In this document: positions 1-13,900 of the stretch, piece after piece | How positions within the stretch are numbered: position 1 is the first letter of the stretch | Layout: every line of letters starts with the position of its first letter | NCBI GenBank assembly: GCA_954871525.1 | Contig: OX940868.1 | Coordinates: 19,339,056 to 19,403,055, forward strand | Direction: 5' to 3' | DNA from: Parietaria judaica | Lineage: Eukaryota > Streptophyta > Magnoliopsida > Rosales > Urticaceae | Length of the DNA: 64,000 nucleotides | Notes under the pieces: model-generated | Told to the model about the DNA's origin: nothing | The model's database searches: none | The model's input: the letters and a program-made list of their open reading frames with translations, nothing else | Translations under genes and position numbers: made by a program

Positions 1-385
1 AAAATAGATCACATACCGCCAGTCACTCAATGTATATATATATTTGCCGCAATGGATATCCAAAATTTACAATCTTAACAACATTAAAAATAAACGTGTA
101 AACAAAAATAAAACCAGAATGTGTCCAAGACATTCACCTAGCTTAAATAGATATTTTTAGACTAGATATCCCTAATAAAATAATATTCTAATAAATAGAT
201 TCATATTACACAAAAATAAGCTAATTTATGCATATGAGTATTTGGATTGATCCGACATCAACTGCACCGATTAACATTCCGTAACATCCAAGCTTTATAG
301 CTTCAAAATTCGGTATCTTTGATATTGGATCCACCAATGTGAATTATATTATGTATCTCAAGAGTATTAGTTCACGGTTAACTTT
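1..385. other. AT-rich flank downstream of the NPH3 gene
   Basis: No gene is visible. The part next to position 386 is presumably the 3' untranslated region and terminator zone of the minus-strand BTB/NPH3 gene. No clear poly(A) signal or repeat was recognised. Confidence 0.5.
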
Positions 386-3141
386 TTAAACCCTCTTATT
401 TCTACCTCCCTTGCCCTCCATTCCGCGCGGTTTCCTCCTCTTCTCGCCAGTGTCGGAGCTGCCGAAGATCCCGATCCGACCAATACCCCTAGAAATCGAG
501 GCCAGAAGCGTCTTCCCTCTCTCGGTTTCGGCCATCATGCCTTGCCTCATGCACACCTGCTCCTTCTCCAGTTCGCTGAGCCTCACGCGCATGCGCGAGA
601 TCTCGAGCTTGAGCTCGCGGTTCTCGCGGCGCAGCGAGGCGTAGTTGTCGCGCGGGGACACGGCGGCGCTGGGCACGCCGCTGCTCATGATCCGCTGCGA
701 GAGCAGCCCGTCGCCGCCCGGCAGCGCGCTGCGCAGGCGGAGCTGCTCGAGGTAGAGCACTCGCACGGAGACGTGCGCGGGCAGCCGCTCGTTCTGCGCG
801 GCGTGGTTGCAGGCCTCCTGGGAGAGCTTGGCGCAGTCTATTAGCTTGCACAGCCTCTTGCATTCGCCTTCGGTTAGCGAAGGATGGGCCTGCAATGTTT
901 GCGAAAAGAGTTCTACCGGTTTAATTATACGAGACGGATCTCATTATTTTTGGTGGTGTCTCAAGGACGTTCATCTTAAAATCAATTGACAATGACAATA
1001 AACGGGTTCACCTATAATTATAACTACAAAAAGTTGATTACACAGTACACTTTTGTACTTCATTTGCATTCCGAGACCCGACACGGAGTAAAACAGTCAT
1101 TACACAATACACGTGTTTTACTTTAAAAATTACTTAAGGACAGTATTTTAGAATTTTCACACATTTTATGTTATTGGTCAAAGTTTTTCGCTTTCATGAC
1201 TTTTAGTCAGTCATTGTGCATTGTGTAGCACGGAAAAGAAAAGACCGAGAGCGAGCTCGAAGGTGTACGGTCAAATTTCGATTGAGATTATAGTGGCTCG
1301 AGATTATATAGCTGAAATGAATGGAAACTTACCTTGAGATAGATATCAATCGCTCTGTAAATCCCATCATCCATGACACGAGCGTAGTCCGGCAAAATCT
1401 CCACGAGAGCCGTGAATTTCTGCAACCCCAAGAACGGATCAGGCGCGATCTCCGCAAGGTACTCATCGACGAGCCTCCCTACCTTCAACAACGCCTCGTG
1501 GCTTGGCGACACCCCGCCACCGCCGTCGGACTCGTACCCCTCATCCTCGCTCTCTTCATCCTCTGCCTCGATCCGCCTAAGGAAGCTCACCAACACACGC
1601 TGCACCGCGTCAACGTCGAACAGCGCAGTGTCTTCCACGCCAGGCTTCACAACCGGGATCAGGAGGTCGTCGAGAGACACTGCCTCGAGCCGCAGCGCGA
1701 TCCGCCGCTCGAGCTCGTCCCTGCACTCGACTCGGGTGCCGACTAGGATCGCCGTCTTCAGCATCCCGAAGAGGAAGCTCAGCGGCACCGCGGCTGTCTT
1801 CTCTGGTGGGATCAGCCCCACGAGCGCCTCCACCACCGTGCGCTGCTCGGGAGCGGCCCGGGCGTTCCACGCCTTGAGCGATGACTGCGCGTAGTGCATC
1901 AGCGACGCGACTATGCTCTCCTGCCGGACGCCTGTCCGCGACATGGCGCGGATCACTCTCCCGTAGTGGTCGATCCTCAGGGCCGAGAGGTCCTCGACCC
2001 ACCGGTCGGGAGGGGTGCTCTTGGACGGAGGTACGTATTGATGATCTTGCATTGCTAACAAAGGCTCCGACCCTTCGAGTCTTGCCAGGCTGGAGACGAG
2101 CTGCTCCTTCCCGGCGTTGACCGCGATGGCGTCGACACATCGGCGCGGGATTCCGACCTCTTCGGCCACGTTGGTCGGCAGCATCGCACATGAGGCGAGG
2201 ACCGTCACGGAATTCTTGAGGCTCCGCACGACAACGTCATTAATATAGGCCTCAGCTCGTCGGACGAGGTTGTCTTCGCGGCAGGCCTCGGTCATCTCCA
2301 GGTACTCGGCGGCACAACGGAGCTGCGCCGCATTAGCTGGCGTGATCTCAAAGTTCATGCCGTAGCAAAACTTCATGGCAAGTTCAAAGCTCGCTGGCCC
2401 GCCCGGGACGTCATTAAACTCGATTTTCGAGACGCTCGAGTCCTCGGCCACCTCCGCCACCATCCGCCGGATCTTCCCACTTCTTGAGACCAGCGGAAAC
2501 TGCAACGGAATCAAGGATACAAAATACAACGTATCAATTTTGTGATCATGTCATAAATTATTTAATTAGGTAATTTTTGCCACTTTGTTGAGTAATATAT
2601 ATATTTGCTTATGAATACACTTAGGTCAAAATTAAATCACAAAAATATAAATAAATAATTGTCTAGATAAAAATTGCGTGCTTCTTTGAAGGAATTATAT
2701 CTTTCAAATTTGTAAATAGCTAGTTTCAATTTTTCGAATTAATATGGGTTTATAATTAAGTAATTTGAAGGACTATATGAATATGGTAAAATTAATTAAT
2801 TAGTATATGAAAGCGAAGAAGATAGTAAGAAAGAAGAGAATAATTATAACCTTGTGGAGTAAGAAAGATTCTCCATCGACAACAATTGTGATGTCTCCAG
2901 CTACATCCGAGAAGATCCTATTTTCCACATATCATATATTAATTACCTCTTAATCTTAGCTTATTATTAATTACCAAAAAATAACATAATATTATTCATG
3001 TCTATTTTTCTTAATTTCTCAAGAGTAAATTTTGCTTTCAATGTAATTTCGAAGCTTTTTTTTTTTTCATATTTAATTATAATTATAATAATTTGAGTGC
3101 ATAAGCTTCAAACTTATTCACCACTCATAAGGTTATATATC

Positions 3142-3187
<46 letters not shown>

Positions 3188-3262
3188 GAACCGAGTAGTG
3201 AAGGGGTTGAAGAGCTTTGAAGAGGGGCGATTAGAGGCAGAGAAAGAAGTAGCAGACACCAT
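386..3262 (-). CDS. BTB/POZ and NPH3 domain protein (NPH3/RPT2-like family)
   Basis: Family members are plant adaptors that link a BTB domain (CUL3 E3 ligase binding) to an NPH3 domain, acting at the plasma membrane in phototropin or auxin-transport signalling. Read on the minus strand the exons are 3262-3192, 2917-2851, 2499-1333 and 889-386, with GT..AG introns, giving 602 aa, a usual family length. The start MVSATSFSASNRPSSKLF lies in exon 1. Exon 2 supplies SDVAGDITIVVDGESF and exon 3 opens with FPLVSRSGKIRR, so the BTB domain is about residues 27-125. The NPH3 domain starts near residue 215 (DRWVEDLSALRIDHYGRV) and includes YRAIDIYLKAHPSLTEGE across the exon 3/4 junction. A coiled coil (LRRENRELKLEISRMRVRL) and a basic tail (KRRKPRGMEGKGGRNKRV) end the protein. 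A GA/CT microsatellite lies just inside intron 1. Which of the roughly 30 plant paralogues it matches is not settled. Confidence 0.93.
3144..3186. repeat. (GA)n microsatellite in intron 1 of the NPH3 gene
   Basis: An uninterrupted GA tract of about 43 bp. On the coding (minus) strand it is a CT tract that begins a few bases after the exon 1 donor, next to the 5' splice site. Confidence 0.97.
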
Positions 3263-4183
3263 TGTTGTCTGTCTGTCACTTTCTAAGCTCTATGCAGCTC
3301 AAACTTGAAAGGGTCCATGTGCATTCATGGAACAACTACAATGAATATCATAATTCCATGCATGCACAAACACACTACATTGACTGAATCATTGTCTGTG
3401 TGTGATCGATCAGATATTGAAGAAGATGATACAGTCAGTCAGTCACAAGGGCACACACTTTTTTGCTCGTTTCTTTCGCTTTTAAAAGAAGAAAACATGA
3501 TGATCAGTTCAGGACTCTAGTTAGTTTATAGGTTTGTCTTCATATATATATATATATATATTGTGTTAAATGGAAAAAGAAATGTTTTGTCTGGTTGGAA
3601 ATCCAGCTGTTGTGTCTCTGAACCCACGCTTCTCTTTCTCTCAACCCAACAAAGCCTACTCTCAACATATAAATAAAAAAAAGTTATCCATTAATGCAGA
3701 AATATGCAAGTTTGAGATATTAATTAACATGAACAAATACATCTTATAATTCCATACCATTACATTTTTCAGCTGAGTTTATCTAGATATGTTGACATGT
3801 TAAAAGATTTTATATAGTAAGAGTATTTATATAGTGATTATAAATACTCTTACTATAAAACATTTTTCAGTTGAGTCAACCTCGAGTCGAATGTGATTAT
3901 AGTGAATCGAATTAATAAGAAGCAAGTGAATATAATTCTTATATTGAATCGGTTCCGATTTTAGATTAGAATAAAAAAAAAAATCTTTACAGTTTTTCTA
4001 AATCCTTGTAATAGAAATACAAAATTGTAACAAGTATATATAATTACTACTTAATTAGTGCTAGCACGTGAATATATGAAATAGAGATAATATTATTAGA
4101 GCAACTTTTCTGCATAATATGATGGCACTTAATGCGACAGGGCTTCAAAGTCACATTTTATCATCGCTATAATTAAGCACGTG

Positions 4184-4220
<37 letters not shown>

Positions 4221-5524
4221 GATCTTGATAATTTAATTTTATAGACGCTCAGTTTTGATAATGTCAAAATGTATAAATGAGATATAAGGTAAGGTATAAC
4301 GTATTAGCGTTACAATAAGTATATATAACTGAATTTATGTAAATCCTCAAAGTCTAGCGTAATATTTGATCAATAAATAGCGAAATATATACATGATTGG
4401 AGAGAAAATTTGTAGAGAAGGGATTTCTTTTCCTTGTATTTATATAAATGAATGAAATTGTTCAAAAGTTGATGTATGTTGGTCGCAGCTAAAAAGAATT
4501 CATGGATCCTTCAAAAAAAAAAAAGAATTTATGGAAAAAGAAGATTGGAAAAATATATAGAAGATAAAAAAAAAAAAGAGAGAAAGAAAATGCAAAATTA
4601 ACAGAGAAAGCAATCGATGAATAAAAAGAGAAGATGATAAAGTAGAGATTAAAACTATATTATAAACCACAAATGTGTCACGCTACATGAATCATAAATC
4701 AACATTTCTAGAAAGAACAGAAAAGAAAAAGTGACAATTAAAGAGGCACGGAACTCAATAAAGAATGCAATTGATTTCAGAGTTAAAGTCATAACTCATG
4801 AGCAACGCAATTTAATCTTTTTCTTCAAAGATTTTAATTGACCACAAAGATATTCCTATAGTATACTATAGATTATGACAAAAACATTTTTTATGATAAT
4901 ATTTTAAAGAAAGATAGTCTAAAACTATATAGTAAAGATATGTGTATGTTTTAAGGGGACATAAAATTATTAGAAAAAGAGTAATAATCAAATCTAAAAA
5001 CGTCAAAGTACATTTGATTATCCATAACATTTAATCTAACGACAAATACTTAGAAACGACATCGTAATGACAAAACTACTACATCTGTCAAGGCTAAAAC
5101 TAATAAACGACACAATTATGTGTATTGTGTAGAAAGATTGGCTACCTATTACGACAATGAACAAAAACGACAGGTATAATGGACATTTAAGGGCAATAAA
5201 ACGACAATGATTTACATTATGGTGCACTTTAGAAAAAGGTTTATTTGGCAACTTGATAATAATATCTGGGATAAATTAAACAGACCAGTTAGATAAACTA
5301 GTTTTAGAAGATAAAGCTTGTGGCTCATTACAGAGAAACTATGAAGTTTTGTGGGCAATCATACAATTTGCACAAAATACAGGGACCATTAAATATTTCC
5401 CAAACGGGATATTTTATATTATTTTTCTCCCCAACCCTCAGGAACTCCGAGACGAGACGAGACTCAATATCCACCATATTTCCCCCAAAAAAAAAAAAAC
5501 CAAAAAAAAAAAATCGAAAAAACC
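3263..5524. other. Divergent intergenic region (NPH3 and NSI promoters)
   Basis: No protein gene is supported. Positions 3263-3540 are the likely 5' leader and proximal promoter of the minus-strand NPH3 gene. ACGTG-containing motifs occur near 4063 and 4177, and an (ATA)n tract spans about 4187-4220. The part before 5525 should hold the NSI promoter and leader. The rest is AT-rich with no recognised transposon ends. Confidence 0.5.
4187..4220. repeat. (ATA)n microsatellite
   Basis: About eleven trinucleotide units in spacer DNA. Confidence 0.9.
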
Positions 5525-7985
<2,461 letters not shown>

Positions 7986-10119
7986 TCATATTTATTTATT
8001 ATTTTGTGCCAAACTATTTTATTCAAGAATATGATTTGGGAGACTTCTGTAAAACTGATGGTGGAGCCTTTTAATATATTCACCTATATATCTTAATTAT
8101 AATCAATTACTCCTTTGTGCTTTGTTTGTATATCTTATGAAGTAAATAGGGTGATGGTCTTGACTTTTTTATTTGAATTATTATCAAGTGATTCTTCTCC
8201 TTATGATTTGGGCTTGGTCAACGTTGACTATGACCATCTTCTCCTGCTCAGAGATTAGTTCAACTACATTTTGGCCCCGAAGTCCGGTTTCGGCCTAAAG
8301 TCGGACCTTTTTGTGAAAAAAAAAAGAAAGAAAAGAGAACTGGGTGTGGCTTGGTCTCGGGTTTATAAACAGGGAACCGGGACAGGACCACGATATCAGG
8401 CTTTTTCCGAGGCCCGCCTTGTTTTCGCATCGCCTCTAATTTTATTAAATGATTATTTGACATCTCTGATTTTGTAATTGTCATTATTTGGCCCTTATGT
8501 GATGGAATTTTCATAAAAATGGCAAATACATACAATTACATAATTAAGACTTAAGAGTTTCATAGGTCAAATAAAGAAGAGAGAAAAAAAAGAGACACAA
8601 AATCGAATGGCTATATAAGCTTAACGTATTCAAATGAATTAGAATTTGGCCTTTTGCCGCAATAATTATTAGCTAAACGTACAAATGAATTAGAATTTGG
8701 CCTTTTGCCGCAATAATTAACATAACTCATACTTTCGAAATTATTAAAAAAATTTAAAATAATCATTTTAGAAGAAATACATAGTAGTAACTAATGACAT
8801 TGCATACGCATATATATATATATATGACCAGGTTATATATTCATATCATATGATTTGTTTCTACATATTTTATATTCAAGACATCAAGCAGCAGAAAATT
8901 TCCAAGGCTTGAGGGAATGAAGGTTTGTCGTTTCTAGATATTTTATCTTTGATTAATTCAAACAAATTGAAGAAAATATATAGTATTTGTTTGGTCAGAA
9001 ATAATGATACATGTTAATATTTACGATTGGATTTGGCTCTGAATAATTAATATATATGTCAACCTCGTATGTTTGTTGGATAAGTTTACCAAAAAGTCAA
9101 CCTACGCTGACGTGGCATCTGCTGTATTATTTACTGGTTTGATTCTGTTCTGTGCTGATAAAGAAAAAAGAAGTAAAAAAAACATACCATATAAGCAGAT
9201 ATATCTTTATTTTACTAGGTCAACTGCATTAAGCATTATCATTGAATTTTGCATATGATGATTCTAAATATTTTGTCATTATTATAAAAGAAGAGAATTA
9301 GCTTTGAAAAGTGAATCATAATTTTTTCTTACCTTCAACTTGTGTTCTATTTTATGGAATTATAATTTTTTGGCACAAGTAATGAAAGACCAATTACAAG
9401 ATTTTCTATGATCATAATTATAAGTTAAAATACAGGGGCAATATATATATATATACTTCTCCAACTAATTACAAATTTTTTTTGTGACAATTTCACAAAT
9501 AAATTATTAAATAGGCAGTTGACAAATTCTGTTATTTGTTCTAGAGGGTTGGTAAATGAAAAGCATACTTTCTTGTTCAATATTTTGAATGGTGGACGTT
9601 TTAGCTGATTTATTTTTTTAACATTTTGGCTAAATATTATAAATTTAATCATATGGGAATCTAACTTACACCATTAAAAAGAAAGAAAAAAAAATACAAA
9701 TCGGTATTAGTATAATGAAGTGCCACAATAAGCTCTATTTTACTTTGATTTGTTAAACCTGCCACTAGGGGTGAACGTGTACATTCGATGCAATATTTTA
9801 CTAATAAAAGATATACCATATTTATATTAGTATATACATATACAATAATACGCATTAATTGTTGGAACTAGCTTTGAGGGGAATTGCAAAAATATATTTT
9901 GCAAAAAAGAATCCAATTTTGAATAATACCACCGTAATAAAAGTCTAGCAAATTCGCATTAAGAATGCATCATATTTTCTCTCGTAAGAAAATCAAATTT
10001 CAATATTTTTCAATTACGCTTTTAACGCCTTCACAACCTATTATAGAAACTAAGAGATAGTTATTCGTTATTTATGAAATCAAAAAAAGTAAAAATGATA
10101 CAATTACACATTATTAAGT
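7986..10119. other. AT-rich intergenic region with decayed repeats
   Basis: No protein gene is supported. A GC-richer stretch at about 8270-8425 shares phrases such as AACCGGGACAGGACCA with stretches near 48400-48560 and 63045-63170, so it may be an unclassified dispersed repeat. A short tandem duplication sits at 8632-8719. The remainder is simple AT-rich DNA. Confidence 0.5.
8632..8719. repeat. Direct duplication, about 37-bp core, 50-bp period
   Basis: The block containing AGAATTTGGCCTTTTGCCGC occurs twice, at about 8632-8669 and 8682-8719, with essentially identical cores and a short divergent linker. Confidence 0.85.
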
Positions 10120-10127
10120 GTTTAAAG

Positions 10128-10528
10128 TTTATTTTTTGTTAAAAATATAGTTTAATTACGGTTCTTTAACTTTGGCATCCCCGTGTTTTGAGAGTTGCGG
10201 CATGTTTTTGGCATGCGGCATGCCCGTGAACAACTTTTGTTTTATAATGATTGTAACTTTATATTTATATTTTCTAAAAGTTGAAAGTATAACTCTTATT
10301 TTTATATAAATACAACTATAACATATCGATATGATATCTTATAATAAATGTGATTTTTTAGTTATTTATGTCTTATAGTGATAAATAAGTAATTTGAACC
10401 TATATTAAAAAATGTCAAGATACTCAGATTTATTTTTTGACTTTCCCGTCGATATTTTCATCGGCATGCGGCATGCCCGTAAAGTGGAGGGAGCGAAACC
10501 GTCGTCGACATTCGCATTTAAAACCTTG
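10128..10528. mobile_element. Decayed non-autonomous hAT relic
   Basis: The right end reads TTTAAAACCTTG, close to the right end of the full hAT element in this window (TTTTAAACCTTG). Inside are the same subterminal words (TCATCGGCATGCGGCATGCC against TCCATCGGCAAGCG). The 8-mer GTTTAAAG occurs directly before (10120-10127) and after (10529-10536), matching the hAT target-duplication length. The left terminal repeat is not recognisable, so the element is truncated or strongly decayed. Confidence 0.5.
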
Positions 10529-10963
10529 GTTTAAAGCAATAGACCATAGATTATACCGAAAACCAGAAATATAGTTTGTTTAGAAGTGTGAGTATAGTAT
10601 AGTATTTTTCTATTTTTTTTAATATTATCTTAATGTGTATGCAAAGTTTTTTTTAACCACTTGGAAAGCAACTCTCTCATATCCTCATGACCAAATCATC
10701 TATTAATTTTTTCAAACACAAAATTGTGTGTCTAATATATTTCACTATATCTATAGATTATCGGCATATAATTATACAATAAAAAATATCTTAATGTTAC
10801 TCGCACATTAGTCTTCAATCTTAATTATCCTCTCACAAGCCAAGGTTAGAAATTTCTCCTCATTTTCTCCAACATTCCTTACTATCACTATAACATTAAA
10901 CTATGCTCACGTAAAGATGATATAATTTTTCATTTCTCTCCTCCGATTTTATAGATTTCAACG

Positions 10964-13900
10964 ATGAGAATTCGACTATTTGGCGCTATACTTGTTTGGT
11001 TTTTGTGTCCTTTCGCTCTGCAAGTTTCGGGTCAAGATTCCGGACAACTTTCGGGACTCACTTTTCCATTGGAAGGTCCTCTGACAAATTTCTGATTCAT
11101 TTGACTTTTTTTTTTTCATCTTAAGAATTCTTGGTTAGATAACTTTTTCTCCTTACTCTTATATGGTTTGCAGTGACCGCATTGAAAGCAGTACGGCTCG
11201 AGCTCAAAGATCCGCTCGGGAGACTCGACAACTGGAAATCGGACAATCCGTGTGCTTTAAAGTGGACTGGCGTAATATGCGTAATGGATTCGGCAGATGG
11301 ATATAATCATGTCCAAGAATTATAATTTCATTCATTCATATTTTTGGCTATGATTTCTTCACTAAGATAACAGAAAACCGAAAAATAATTTTGACGTTTC
11401 TCGATACAAAGGCGCTTGCTCAACATGAATCTTTCTGGAAAATTATCTCCTCAGCTTGGCCAATTCTCTAAGATGACCATTTTGTGAGTGTTTAATAATT
11501 ATTGATTTACCTATTTTCTTCTTTTTTTCTTAGTTCTTCTAATTGAATATATTTTATTTTTGATAGAAATTTTATGTGGAATAATATAAGTGGAAGCATA
11601 CCAAAGGAAATAGGAAACATGAGCTCTTTGAACCTACTGTAAGTGTATGAATCTGCATATTTATATATTACTCTCTGAGCTCAAATCTGGAATAACTATG
11701 TTATTAAAAAAATGAAAAAAATTGAATCTAAAGATTTTGAACTCTCCCACTTCTTTCGAATATGGCTTTAATTTTTATTTGTTTGCGGCTAAAGTGCTTA
11801 ACGTTAGTATTTTCTTACAAATAATTAAGTTGACTGCTAAGGGTCACATGACGTCAAGTTGACCGTCATGCGGCACTGCCATTCCATTGGACTGCCTCGT
11901 GCCCTTCTCATGTGAGGTTTTTCATTTTCTTAATTATTTTAAAATTTCCTATATATTTTTATAAAATTAAAATTTTAAATAAATAAATAATAAATAAATA
12001 AATTCATGTGTCAAGTTGAGTGTCGCATGACAATCAATTGGACGCCATGTGGCACTTAGTAATCAACTATAGCTATTTATAAGAAAATACTAACGTTAGG
12101 GACTTTAGTCGTAGAACGTAATTTTGAGGACTTATCTATAAGAAATGGTCCAGTTCAATGATTTTAGCTGAAAATTTACCTTTGAAATATGAAATAAGAA
12201 TTTAATGACTTTTTTTTAATGAAGAAAGATACGAGTTCAATTACATTTTCCGCTCAAATATGAGTTTATGACTTATTTGTAAAATAATGATGAGTTCGAT
12301 GACTTTCGTCGCAAATTTCCCTAAAAACGTAATTTAATTAAAACAAATTAATTTTACATTAATGTTACCCCATGAAGGAATGTTATTTTTTTTAGCTGAT
12401 TTCTGAAATTTACTGGTAACTTGTTGCAAAAAGCAATGTTTTATTTATTTATTTAGTTATTTTAATTAAATTGCTAACCTTGTCTTAACTTCAGGCTTCT
12501 GAGTGGAAATCAATTATCAGGTCCTCTTCCAGATGAGCTTGGAAACCTCCCAAACATAACCAAGTTCCAACTAGACATTAACCTTTTATCAGGGCCAATT
12601 CCTAAATCATTTGGAAATTTGTCCACAGTCCAACATTTGTGAGTGATACATTTATAATTCAACAAATATTAGTCATGATTTTTTACAAAAAAAAATTAAT
12701 AAATAAAATTATCTGATGCTTATTAAGCTTTCTTAAATGATTGGCAGTCACATGAACAACAACTCATTCAGCGGCCAGATTCCGGTGGAGCTCGCTAGAT
12801 TGCCGAAATTAGTGCATTTGTGAGTACATTTCCTCCAAAAACACGACACCGCAATTTCATAATCTTGTGCGGAGAGAACTTCAGATTTCGCTAGTTGTCC
12901 TTCTGGTTTCGTATCTAAAAGCTTATGTTGTTTTTTTCTTTTTCTTCTTCTAAAAAAAAATACCGCTTCACGCCTCTTCAGTGATTACCGTTGTCAAAAT
13001 TAGTGTCGTTTCCGTGCTTGCAGCCTGATAGATAACAACAAACTCACCGGATATCTTCCCGAGGAGCTTGCTCTGATGCCGAACATTACGATCTTGTATG
13101 TCTCTTCCAAATCTTATTTAATTAAGAGTTTGAAAAAAATTGCTAATTAATTCTTAAACCTCATTAACAATTTGTTGCAGCCAAGTGAACAACAACAACT
13201 TTAGTGGAACTTCTATTCCCGAATCTTACACAAACATGTCCAAATTGTTTAAACTGTAAGCTCTCTCCGATTTATTTTTTCTGTTAACGGAAACGGCCCT
13301 CCGTTTTCAAGCCATTGAACTGACAAGACATGTCATTTGGTTCGTCTCTGAAGGACACTTAGGCATTGCAACTTGCAGGGTAGCGTCCCCGATTTCAGCA
13401 CGATACCGGGTCTTCGCTACTTGTATGACGCGGAAAACTGATTCATATACCATATTAAATATGCATTTCATATCATAGTTTTAGCTAACAGAGTTGCTAT
13501 TTCCCGTGATCCAGAGATCTTAGCTCCAATCAGCTTTCGGGAACTATACCGACAAACAAGCTGTCCGAGAACATCACAACTATGTACGTCAGTTTTAGTG
13601 TTCACACGTCTAACTGCCCGGTTTCTCGGAAGATGAAATAATTGCTTAATCAATTTTTCAGTGATTTGTCGAAGAACCTACTTACAGGACCGGTCCCTTC
13701 GAACTTCACCATCCTTCCTCTTCTGCAGAGGCTGTAAGAATCGATCTCGGTTTCAGTTTTTCTCTGTATTTCGGACCTGAGTCAACAAACTGATAAAAAA
13801 TAGAATGTTCAATCCAGTTACTTTTTTGTATGAAATATATTTTTTTTGTTCGCAGGTCGCTTCAAAGCAACTTGCTGAACGGTACGATTCCGTCATCATT

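Noticed and set aside
489..863. Ala/Arg-rich frames over the last NPH3 exon
   Set aside because: Shadow frames in GC-rich coding DNA. The NPH3 frame continues the domain across a valid splice junction.
5036..5251. Small minus-strand frame with a Cys/Ser-rich hydrophobic peptide upstream of NSI
   Set aside because: No motif, no coding-like composition and no splice support. A repeated ACGACA word makes it look like repeat DNA.
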